DNA from: Lysinibacillus fusiformis
Lineage (GTDB): Bacteria; Bacillota; Bacilli; Bacillales_A; Planococcaceae
DNA: 64,000 nucleotides
NCBI RefSeq assembly: GCF_007362955.1
Contig: NZ_CP041696.1
Location: forward strand, 4,154,001 to 4,218,000
Reading direction: 5' to 3'
The translations under genes were made by a program, and so were the position numbers. Within the stretch, counting starts at the first letter, position 1. Each line of letters begins with the position of its first letter. The notes beneath the pieces are model-generated. The model searched no databases. It was not told the DNA's origin and saw only the letters and a program-made list of their open reading frames with translations. Shown in pieces: positions 25,794-33,295 of this stretch.

Positions 25794-27137
25794 CTAGAGA
25801 ACGCGGCGAGCCGAAACGTAGTTTTGTTGCGCCCAAGTAGAATTTAGATTTTGTTTCACTATATTATTAGTGGTCATACTAATAAATTGATTGTCACCAA
25901 TATAAATCCCTGTTTGTGTAATTTGCTGTCCACCATTATTCGTGGAGAAGAACAGAAGATCTCCTTTTTGCAGCTGTGCTTTTTGTACGTTTTTACCCAC
26001 TAATGCTTGCTTGCTGGCTAGTTTATCCTTTAAATCAATCCCATGCTTTTTAAAGACATAATAGGTAAACCCTGCACTTGTAAATGTCAGTGAGTTTTCA
26101 TTATACGCGTAGCCAAACTTTGCTTTTCCAGTCATACTTGAAGCAGTAGCAATGATTTTATCAGCAGCAGCTGTCGGTGCGTTGGTTGTCGGTGTTGAGT
26201 TATCTGAAAAAACACGTTTTGCTGTAATATAATGCTCATTGTAATAGTCGACGAATAACACCCTTGTCATAACACCATCAGAATTTGGAATGATGATACG
26301 ATGATCCCCAGCGTAGATGGCTACAAGTGAAGGGGTTTGAGAGCCCTTGACACTATTAAAGAACACTAAATCGCCTTTCTTTAAATTGGCACGTGAAACT
26401 GTTGTTCCAATATTCATTTGTTCCTTTAAGGTTGTTTTACCAAGAGTCACGCCACTTTTTCGATAGACAAAATCTACAAACCCTGGTGCCGTAAAGCGTA
26501 GCGATGATTCGTTATTTGTTGTGCTCATTGTGACTTTGTTTTTATAAGTTAAGGCGTTTTCAACAATTTTATCGCCCTTCGTTGCTGGATTAGCTGAAAG
26601 TAGAGTAGGTAAGACTCTTCGCGCAGATACATAATTATCTGTATAATATGGCTTGCTATTTAAATCAGAAATTACGATATTTTGCTGGCTATCAGCCATA
26701 TGAATCATTTTATTGTCACCAATATACATACCTACATGATCAGGGTCTGTGCCGGTTTTTTTACTCTTAAAGAATAGTAAATCCCCTTTTTGTAATTGAT
26801 TTTTCGCAACATATGTCCCTTGCTGTATCATATAATTTTCATTATATGTCCCAAGATCCACACCGTTCTTCTCGAAAATGTACATTAAAAATGTAGCACA
26901 AGAAAATTTGTAAGGATATGTAGGCTTGTATTCTGTATTGCTGTACGTTGCCTGCCCTATTAAGCTTTTTCCTGATTGGATGAGTTGGTCTGCTTTCGTT
27001 GCCACGGCTTGCGCGTTGTTTTGTGCATTTGTAGTGGCAGCCTCTACTTCAATTGGTTGAATAGTAGCTTGTACCATGCCCAAAGAGCTAAAACCTAATG
27101 ATAGTGCTAATGTAGTTGTTAAAAATTGTTTTTTCAT
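25794..27137 (-). CDS. Secreted protein with three NlpC/P60 domains, two inactive
   Basis: 447 residues. Signal peptide at 1-34 (ATG 27137 after AGGAGG gives KKQFLTTTLALSLGFSSLGM). Three tandem NlpC/P60 units start near residues 48, 187 and 323, each with a KGDLLFF-type strand and a terminal YVSARRVL-type end. In unit 1 the catalytic residues are visible: Cys80 (KFSCATFL), His134 (PDHVGMY) and His146. In unit 2 Cys is Ala217 and His is Leu; in unit 3 Cys is Ser354 and His is Gln. One active gamma-D-glutamyl peptidase unit and two probable binding or scaffold units follow. Its targets could be peptidoglycan stem peptides or, by context, the product of the ligase cluster. Confidence 0.8.
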   Translation of the reverse strand: MKKQFLTTTLALSLGFSSLGMVQATIQPIEVEAATTNAQNNAQAVATKADQLIQSGKSLIGQATYSNTEYKPTYPYKFSCATFLMYIFEKNGVDLGTYNENYMIQQGTYVAKNQLQKGDLLFFKSKKTGTDPDHVGMYIGDNKMIHMADSQQNIVISDLNSKPYYTDNYVSARRVLPTLLSANPATKGDKIVENALTYKNKVTMSTTNNESSLRFTAPGFVDFVYRKSGVTLGKTTLKEQMNIGTTVSRANLKKGDLVFFNSVKGSQTPSLVAIYAGDHRIIIPNSDGVMTRVLFVDYYNEHYITAKRVFSDNSTPTTNAPTAAADKIIATASSMTGKAKFGYAYNENSLTFTSAGFTYYVFKKHGIDLKDKLASKQALVGKNVQKAQLQKGDLLFFSTNNGGQQITQTGIYIGDNQFISMTTNNIVKQNLNSTWAQQNYVSARRVL

Positions 27138-27435
27138 GCGATGTATTACCTCCTGAATACTAGCGATTGGAATAATTCTGTTGGCTAGTGATTGGGATAA
27201 TCGTAGCATGAAAAAGTGTAGGTTCTTCTAGGTAAATGTTTCCACAGGATGTCTGTAAATAGCTTTAAAGCTTGGTACAAAAGGCTTTGTCGTTGGAATT
27301 TACAGTTTGATTACAAATGTTTCAGTTACTGTATTATTTGCAGAAATTGGCATGGAATACTGGATGAAACCGCGAAAAATAAGCATTGATGGCAGATAGT
27401 TTAAATAAAGAAGTGCAGCAATTTAATGATAAAGT

Positions 27436-27468
27436 GAAGCAGCCATCCATGTTAGATGGCTGCCTTTT
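27436..27468. terminator. Hairpin terminator beside the VOC gene
   Basis: GCAGCCATC (27439-27447) / GATGGCTGC (27455-27463), then CTTTTAG. Positioned to end the leftward VOC gene. Confidence 0.6.
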
Positions 27469-27472
27469 AGAG

Positions 27473-27838
27473 TTACTGTATGGGTTTGATTATCTCTACT
27501 CGATTACCAAAGGGATCTCTAAATTCAAAACGTTCAAAATTAGGAATGGGAACCGAATCAAATATGTCGATTTGATGTTCCATCAATACTTTTTTCCAAT
27601 AGGACACATCGTCTACTTGGTATGCGATATGGGCTTTTGTTGTGAGTCTATCAAAGCCATCCTCTGTCCCTACATGTACCTCAGTAGTGCCTACTTGAAT
27701 CCAAAATCCGCCACGTCCTTTAAGCGAATCAGGTTTTTCAATCTCTTTTAAACCTAATACATGGCAGTAAAAATATTTACCTTGCTCCTCAGCGCCCTTT
27801 GGAATCGTTATTTGTGCGTGATGTACGCCAACGATCAT
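27473..27838 (-). CDS. VOC-family (glyoxalase/dioxygenase-like) protein
   Basis: 121 residues with two beta-alpha-beta-beta-beta units: GVHHAQITIPKGAEEQGKYF at the start, VLGLKEIEKP, AHIAYQVDDVSYWKKVL and the closing RFEFRDPFGNRVEIIKP. His in VHHAQI, His in KAHIAYQV and Glu in NRVEII are the expected metal ligands. AAGGGGG precedes the ATG. Such single-domain proteins act as thiol transferases, isomerases or antibiotic-binding proteins; nothing narrows it here. A frame on the opposite strand is its shadow. Confidence 0.8.
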   Translation of the reverse strand: MIVGVHHAQITIPKGAEEQGKYFYCHVLGLKEIEKPDSLKGRGGFWIQVGTTEVHVGTEDGFDRLTTKAHIAYQVDDVSYWKKVLMEHQIDIFDSVPIPNFERFEFRDPFGNRVEIIKPIQ

Positions 27839-27933
27839 TTAAATTCCCCCTTTGTGTTAAACGGTTTCAGCTTACAGTATTTATTTCTACTAATTTAGAA
27901 ATATACCTCTTTATGGAGTGGATTTTAGGAACT

Positions 27934-28018
27934 GACTGATAGAACTGGGAATGTGACGGATAGAATCATCAAAGTGATGGATAACTAGGCAGAACTGATG
28001 GATAGAAACGGTAAATGA
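27934..28018. repeat. Degenerate short direct repeats, TGAYGGATAGAAC type
   Basis: Four loosely repeated units of about 20 bases (TGATAGAACTGG, TGACGGATAGAATC, TGATGGATAACTAG, TGATGGATAGAAAC). The surrounding 27839-28195 has no coding sequence. Function unknown. Confidence 0.4.
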
Positions 28019-28195
28019 AAATTGGGGTAACTATTTGGAAATCCACTTGAAGTAATGGGGGCACTAATCCAAGAAGGCTTACGATCTTCCTGAAGCTTAT
28101 CTTGCTTTTGGCGAGATGCTATTGATATCATAAACTCAAGATAATCTACAATCGATTTTGCCTAAAAAATATCTTCACACTAAGAAGGGAGAAAT

Positions 28196-29020
28196 ATGTA
28201 CACGATCAGCAGATTTTCACAGCTTTGCAAAATGAGTGCTCGTATGTTACGACACTATGACAAGGAAGAACTTTTGAAACCAGTACATGTAGATACAACA
28301 AACGGGTACAGATATTATGAGAAGAGTCAATTAGAAACGGCATTACTAATCAAGAAACTGAAAGAATATCGATTTTCCTTGCCTGAAATTAGAACGATCC
28401 TCCAGTCGTCTGACAGTACATTGTTTATCGGAATGATACACACGAAAATAAATGAAATATCAAACGAGATGAGTCGATATAGACAAATCATTGCAGAATT
28501 GCAAGCGATGATTGAAAAAAAAGTCGATTTAATACAAAGGGAAAGAAGACCGTATGATATATTGTTGGGCCTGCGAAACGAGATCAGTGTCGTAAGTCAA
28601 AGATTGCAAATTAATATAGATGACATGGACAGGTACATTGATTCAATTTACGATAAGGCGAAAGAAAGTAATATTCAGCTACTTGGTGTTCCATCTGCCA
28701 TTTTCTTTGATGAAGAGTTTACCCCTAACCACTGCGATATTGAAATAATGATTCCGAACATTCATAGCAATGACGAAAAAATATCAATGGAATGGCAACT
28801 AAAAAAACTCCCCACAAAGATTATTGCTACTACCTTGCATATCGGAAGTTATGACGATATCGGGTACGCACATATGGCACTAGAAGAGTGGACAGAAAGC
28901 AACGGCTACTGCTTGGATGGTCTGCCATATGAAACCTACTTGAAAGGTTCAGAATGTGACTGTCATGTAGAGGAGTATGTGACACAAATTAGCTTTCCCG
29001 TCATCAAAAAAGCAATGTAA
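28196..29020 (+). CDS. MerR-family regulator with GyrI-like effector domain
   Basis: 274 residues. Winged helix at 1-70 (YTISRFSQLCKMSARMLRHYD, VDTTNGYRYYEKSQLETA), a coiled linker helix (80-125) and a C-terminal effector domain (150-274) of the BmrR/GyrI-like type with KLPTKIIATTLHIGSYDDIG and YETYLKG. Such proteins activate genes by untwisting a 19-bp spacer promoter when a small organic ligand binds. It precedes the agmatine-deiminase-like gene by 80 bases. GAAGGGAG precedes the ATG. The ligand is unknown. Confidence 0.85.
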   Translation: MYTISRFSQLCKMSARMLRHYDKEELLKPVHVDTTNGYRYYEKSQLETALLIKKLKEYRFSLPEIRTILQSSDSTLFIGMIHTKINEISNEMSRYRQIIAELQAMIEKKVDLIQRERRPYDILLGLRNEISVVSQRLQINIDDMDRYIDSIYDKAKESNIQLLGVPSAIFFDEEFTPNHCDIEIMIPNIHSNDEKISMEWQLKKLPTKIIATTLHIGSYDDIGYAHMALEEWTESNGYCLDGLPYETYLKGSECDCHVEEYVTQISFPVIKKAM

Positions 29021-29100
29021 TAATTGCTTGACTTTGACACTATGTCAAAGCTTATTCTACTTCCAAGAGAAAGCTACCACAACATAAGGAGATCTTGGAT

Positions 29101-30243
29101 ATGAAAAAGATAATTGTACTTTGCACAGGGGCTGTATTAACGGCTGGGATTATAATGGGGGGGTGTAATCCTAGTAAAGTTGAGGGGAGTCAGTTCGTGA
29201 AACAACAATACGTAGGTAAATACACAATGCCCGATGAAAGCAGCAAACATGAAGGTACGTGGTTGCAATGGCCTCATAGCTTTACATATGGTAACGGCTA
29301 TGTAGAAAAGGTTGAATCAATTTGGATCGAGATGACAGCTGCCCTTAGTGAGGGAGAAAATGTTCATATTATCGCATATGATGAATATGAAAAGGACTAT
29401 ATTTATGATCTTTTGTATGATGAAGGCATAGATATGGACAAAATTGATTTTTATATTGTTCCTACTGACGATGTATGGGCAAGAGATACAGCACCAATTT
29501 TTGTATACGATAAAGATAATAATATGAAACTCATGGACTGGGGATTTAATGGCTGGGGTAAGAAAACGCAATACCAAAAAGATGCATTAATACCAAGTGT
29601 TCTTAGTAAGCAGTTAGGTATGGAAAGAATAAATCTAAATAGTGTAGTACTTGAAGGCGGAGCATTTGAACTAGATGGTAATGGTACTTTCTTATCGACA
29701 CGTAGTGCTGTTATTCATAAAAATCGAAATCCTAAATTATCAGAATCAGAAATTGAGGAGTATGTGAAAGAAAATCTTGGTGCTATTAACTTTATTTGGT
29801 TAAATGGTGTGCCGAACCTAGATATTACAGATTTTCATATTGATGGTTTTGCAAAATTCCATGATAAGTCAACAATCATTACAATGAAAAAAGATGATTT
29901 AGAAGAATGGGGTCTCTCCAATAAGGATGTTAAAACATTAATGAATGCAAAAAATGCCTTCGACAAGCCTTATCAGTATGTGAATTTACCAATCAGTAAA
30001 AATAATGTAATTTTAGATAACGGAAAGAATTTGGGATACAAAGGTTCATATATAAATTTTTATGTTGGGAATACAGTTGTATTAGTTCCGAATTATAATG
30101 ATCCTAATGACAAAATAGCAAACGATATTATCCAAAAACTATACCCTAATCGTAAGGTAATTGGTATTGATGTAAGGGAGCTTTATAAAGACGGTGGTAT
30201 GATTCATTGTGTTACACAACAACAACCAGTCAATTTAAAGTGA
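29101..30243 (+). CDS. Agmatine deiminase-like lipoprotein
   Basis: 380 residues of the peptidyl-arginine/agmatine deiminase (PAD_porph) family. The catalytic set is visible: DDVWARDTAPIF, DFHIDGFAKF (His) and GGMIHCVTQQQP (nucleophilic Cys near the end); substrate loop WPHSFTYG; EGGAFELDGNGTFLSTRS. It begins with a signal sequence ending in MGGC, a lipoprotein-type site (weak -3 Met), so the enzyme should sit outside the membrane; ordinary AguA is cytosolic. ATG 29101 follows AAGGAG; a TTG at 29095 is less suitable. It would release ammonia from agmatine or an arginine-like substrate; peptidyl-arginine is an alternative. Confidence 0.75.
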   Translation: MKKIIVLCTGAVLTAGIIMGGCNPSKVEGSQFVKQQYVGKYTMPDESSKHEGTWLQWPHSFTYGNGYVEKVESIWIEMTAALSEGENVHIIAYDEYEKDYIYDLLYDEGIDMDKIDFYIVPTDDVWARDTAPIFVYDKDNNMKLMDWGFNGWGKKTQYQKDALIPSVLSKQLGMERINLNSVVLEGGAFELDGNGTFLSTRSAVIHKNRNPKLSESEIEEYVKENLGAINFIWLNGVPNLDITDFHIDGFAKFHDKSTIITMKKDDLEEWGLSNKDVKTLMNAKNAFDKPYQYVNLPISKNNVILDNGKNLGYKGSYINFYVGNTVVLVPNYNDPNDKIANDIIQKLYPNRKVIGIDVRELYKDGGMIHCVTQQQPVNLK

Positions 30244-30589
30244 TTAGTTTGTTACAGCGAATCTCAACCAAGGGGATTGGTAGAACTAGTTTGTGTGTTT
30301 CTCCTATTTTGATTATTGTCATAAAGATGTTCGGTTTCTTTTTAAACGCCTGAAAATCATTATGGGTATCAAGCAAATTAAACTGTTTTCAAATGTATCA
30401 CTATCAATAATATTCATTTGGATACCCCCAATCTTATACAACAACTATATAATACACATCTGCATAGTTTACAAGATTCTATACTAAACTGACCAAATTG
30501 ACTTCTTTACAATAGATATTAGTAATCTATTAGGATAGTGTCTGTGTACACAAACCTTTATGGTATAATAATAAAAACGGAATAATAAG

Positions 30590-30756
30590 ATAGAGGTACA
30601 AATCAGATTTTCGATTTGTTTAAAAGGGAAGTTCGGTGTGAATCCGACGCTGTCCCGCAACTGTAAATGGGAGCACATTTCAAGAGACCACTGTTACGAT
30701 TTGTAATGGGAAGGTGAAAGGTGTGATGAACATGAGCCAGGAGACCTGCCTTTATC
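30590..30756 (+). ncRNA. Cobalamin riboswitch
   Basis: Conserved parts in order: AAAAGGGAAGTTCGGTGTGA, AATCCGACGCTGTCCCGCAA with CTGTAAATGG, then GAGCCAGGAGACCTGCC (30733-30750), the B12-box region. TATAAT at 30564-30569 provides a -10. No transport, cobalt or B12 gene follows; the RNA lies before a 42-codon frame and a terminator. 30244-30589 upstream holds no gene. Confidence 0.9.
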
Positions 30757-30791
30757 TAGTACAACCAAAAAACCTACGAGGATAGGGGGTG

Positions 30792-30920
30792 TTGAGTGTG
30801 ACTAGAGAAATTCTTCTGCATGCTCATAGTACGACGATCGTCAAAAGGGTAGCTTCTATGACTAATAGAAAGCTTTTTCCAGCATGGCAATCGGCGTATT
30901 ATGTCGTGTATTTGTCATAG
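30792..30920 (+). CDS. Possible 42-residue peptide under the cobalamin riboswitch
   Basis: TTG 30792 (or GTG 30798) follows ATAGGGGG. The peptide starts LSVTREILLHAHSTTIV and ends AWQSAYYVVYLS. It runs straight into the terminator at 30922. No family is recognised. The position directly behind a riboswitch and the good ribosome site support translation; the lack of homology leaves a remnant or leader possible. Confidence 0.35.
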   Translation: MSVTREILLHAHSTTIVKRVASMTNRKLFPAWQSAYYVVYLS

Positions 30921-30921
30921 T

Positions 30922-30956
30922 AAACATCTTTCTATAGAGAGAAAGATGTTTTTTTA
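30922..30956 (+). terminator. Terminator downstream of the cobalamin riboswitch
   Basis: AAACATCTTTCT / AGAGAAAGATGTTT with a four-base loop and seven T. It ends the riboswitch transcript before the next small gene unless it is read through. Confidence 0.85.
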
Positions 30957-30981
30957 TGCTAAAAATGAAGGAGTGTTACAC

Positions 30982-31164
30982 ATGAATCCACAGGTAATCG
31001 AGTACTATGAAAGTCTCTTTAAAATCGAAATCATGCAAAAGCAATTTGCGAGTGCTTCCCAGACATTAAAAGAGCTCGCTCTACATTATGTAGGGCAAGA
31101 TACCGTACATGAGTGTGATATCTATGCTGCTTACGCAAATGTAATAAGAGAACTCATCGGATAA
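30982..31164 (+). CDS. Hypothetical 60-residue protein
   Basis: 60 residues, all-helical and acidic, without membrane segments; it begins NPQVIEYYESLFKIEIMQKQ. AAGGAG precedes the ATG at 30982. It lies between two strong terminators and so is a one-gene unit, or depends on read-through from the cobalamin riboswitch. I do not recognise the family. Confidence 0.55.
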   Translation: MNPQVIEYYESLFKIEIMQKQFASASQTLKELALHYVGQDTVHECDIYAAYANVIRELIG

Positions 31165-31172
31165 AACAAAGT

Positions 31173-31220
31173 AGCTACTTAATGCAGCCCCATTTCAAGG
31201 GGCATTAAGTAGCTTTTTTT
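31173..31220 (+). terminator. Rho-independent terminator
   Basis: AGCTACTTAATGCAGCCCC (31173-31191) / GGGGCATTAAGTAGCT (31199-31214) with a two-base bulge, then seven T. Confidence 0.85.
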
Positions 31221-31376
31221 GTGGCGTTTAAAAGTGAAAATCATCTATGCTCTCGCCAAATAGCGGATAGTTTTTACGGGATGGCTCCATAAAGGATCTC
31301 CATCTTTGCTTTCTTACAGGCAATCAAAAGCAGTTAAAATAATTGACAGTTAAAAAATAGAGGCGTAAGCTATGCA

Positions 31377-32024
31377 TTGTACAATTGTTTTAAACGTTTG
31401 TTCAAAAAAGAGGTGAGTCCTTTCAATAAGCAATCCGATTTACAAAATGACAAGAATAAAGAAGTGAAAGAGCAGATTTTAAAATCAGCAAAATCCTTGT
31501 TTTCTACAAGAGGTTATAATGGGACAACTGTAAGGCAAATTTGTGATGAGGCGAACGTTTCTCTAGCCTTAGTTTCTTATCACTTTGGTGGCAAAGAAAA
31601 TGTTTTTAATGCTTTATTTGAACCTCTTCGTCACACCTTTATGAATGCAAATTACGATTTAGAAGATTCGTTAGGTTCTTTGATAAGCTTTTGCAGAAAT
31701 TTCGTCCTTTATAGAACAGAAGAGCATGAGCTAATTGATATTTTACAGCAAGAGTTAGTGATGAATAGCCCAAGATTAGAGATGTTGAAGGATGTATTTT
31801 TACCATCATGGGAACAGCTTCGATCGATTTTGTTCGCTTGTAAAGAGCAGAAAACAATTGATTTCGAATCGATAGATATCGCGGTGAATTTCGTAATGGG
31901 GACGTTAATGTTCTCCCTCAATAATCCATTTCTAAACCGTTCTTCGTTCAATACGACAGCACAACATGTCGCGGATCTAGCGATAAGCTATATTCTTAAT
32001 GGACTTCACAGCGGCAAGAATTAA
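31377..32024 (+). CDS. TetR/AcrR-family regulator
   Basis: 215 residues. The DNA-binding domain is near residues 30-75 (KEQILKSAKSLFSTRGYNGT, VRQICDEANVSLALVSYHFG), followed by a helical ligand domain. The start is uncertain: TTG 31377 has AGAGGCG eleven bases upstream; TTGACA at 31343-31348 could be its -35. A GTG at 31413 would remove a non-conserved stretch. The butanediol dehydrogenase gene begins about 22 bases after the stop, so the two probably share an operon and the protein may control it. Confidence 0.8.
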   Translation: MYNCFKRLFKKEVSPFNKQSDLQNDKNKEVKEQILKSAKSLFSTRGYNGTTVRQICDEANVSLALVSYHFGGKENVFNALFEPLRHTFMNANYDLEDSLGSLISFCRNFVLYRTEEHELIDILQQELVMNSPRLEMLKDVFLPSWEQLRSILFACKEQKTIDFESIDIAVNFVMGTLMFSLNNPFLNRSSFNTTAQHVADLAISYILNGLHSGKN

Positions 32025-32046
32025 CATACGAAGGAGATTAATGACA

Positions 32047-33066
32047 ATGAAAGCAGCAAAATTTTATGGCGTAAAAGATATTCGTGTAGAAGAAGCAGAA
32101 CTTCCAGTATTAGAAAATGGAATGGTTAAAGTGAAAGTTGAATTTGCAGGTATTTGTGGTAGTGATCTGCATGAATACGTGGGTGGTGCCTATGCGTTTC
32201 GCACGCAACCTGTACTAGGACATGAATTTGCAGGTGTGGTCGTGGAAGTGACAGATGGTGTTTCACATACAAAAGTAGGCGATCGTGTGGCTGTTGAACC
32301 ACTGATTCCTTGTGGAAAATGTAACAATTGTAAACGAGGCTATACAAACCTATGTAAACAAGGTCAATCATACGGATACACTATTTCTGGTGGCTTTGCT
32401 GAATATGCCGTTGTTCGAGAAGAAAATGTATATCAATTACCGGATAATATGAGTTTAGCGCTAGGTGCACTTGTTGAACCAACAGCAGTTGCGGTGCATG
32501 CAGTACGACAAAGTCAATTAAAACTTGGTGATACAGCAGCTATTTTCGGTGCTGGCCCAATCGGATTATTAGTATTACAGGCAGTAAAAGCGGCAGGTGC
32601 GAGTGAAATTTTTGTCGTAGAAGTTTCAGATGAGAGACGTCAAAAAGCACTTGATTTAGGTGCAACGTATGTCATCAATCCTATGGATACAGATGCAGTT
32701 GCTTACATCCGCGAAAAAACAAATGGTGGTGTAGATGTTGCATACGACGCTGCGGGAGTTCAAGCAACATTTTCAAGTGGCGTAAGCGCTGTACATCCAG
32801 GTGGCGAATTCAAAATCGTCAGTGTTTGGGAAAAACCAGTTGAATTTAATCCAAATGCGGTCGTTTCACCAGAAGTGAAAATTAGTGGATCATTCGCCTA
32901 TGTCAATATTTTCCCAGAAGTCATTCGTTTACTTGCCGGTGGTGTCATTGACGGTAATGCAGTGATTACCAGCCAAATTAGCTTAGATGATATCGTTAAA
33001 AAAGGTTTTGAAGCTTTAACAAAAGATCGTAGCCAATGTAAAATTCTTGTGAATATGAGCCTTTAA
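32047..33066 (+). CDS. bdhA: Zinc-dependent (R,R)-butanediol dehydrogenase / acetoin reductase
   Basis: 339 residues of the medium-chain dehydrogenase family. Catalytic zinc site CGSDLHEYVGG and GHEFAG; structural zinc cysteines CGKCNNCKRGYTNLC; NAD-binding GAGPIGLLVLQAVKAAG. The stretch SYGYTISGGFAEYAV and PTAVAVHAVRQS is as in BdhA-type enzymes, which interconvert acetoin and 2,3-butanediol. ATG 32047 gives the family start; ATG 32041 is closer to AAGGAG and cannot be excluded. It follows a TetR gene and ends at a terminator. Confidence 0.85.
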   Translation: MKAAKFYGVKDIRVEEAELPVLENGMVKVKVEFAGICGSDLHEYVGGAYAFRTQPVLGHEFAGVVVEVTDGVSHTKVGDRVAVEPLIPCGKCNNCKRGYTNLCKQGQSYGYTISGGFAEYAVVREENVYQLPDNMSLALGALVEPTAVAVHAVRQSQLKLGDTAAIFGAGPIGLLVLQAVKAAGASEIFVVEVSDERRQKALDLGATYVINPMDTDAVAYIREKTNGGVDVAYDAAGVQATFSSGVSAVHPGGEFKIVSVWEKPVEFNPNAVVSPEVKISGSFAYVNIFPEVIRLLAGGVIDGNAVITSQISLDDIVKKGFEALTKDRSQCKILVNMSL

Positions 33067-33098
33067 TGACAAAATAACCGCCAAGTTTCTTTCATAAG

Positions 33099-33144
33099 AA
33101 GTGTCTTTTCAAGGAGTCAATTTCCCTTAAAAGGCACTTTTTTA
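33099..33144 (+). terminator. Terminator after bdhA
   Basis: AAGTGTCTTTT (33099-33109) / AAAAGGCACTT (33129-33139), one G-U pair, with a T-run. Confidence 0.7.
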
Positions 33145-33295
33145 ATAGCCTAAAATGGAGGAAGAAAGATTGATTAATAAGTGTTTACCCTCAAAATATA
33201 TAAATTTCATAAAAAAATTCCTAGGACTTCATTCTTATTTCACTTTTTCAATATATAATAAATCTGCTCTTATTATAATAGATTGGAGAATTTGA

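Noticed and set aside
27386..27751. 121-codon plus-strand frame
   Set aside because: It is antisense to the VOC-family gene, which has the recognisable motifs and ribosome site.
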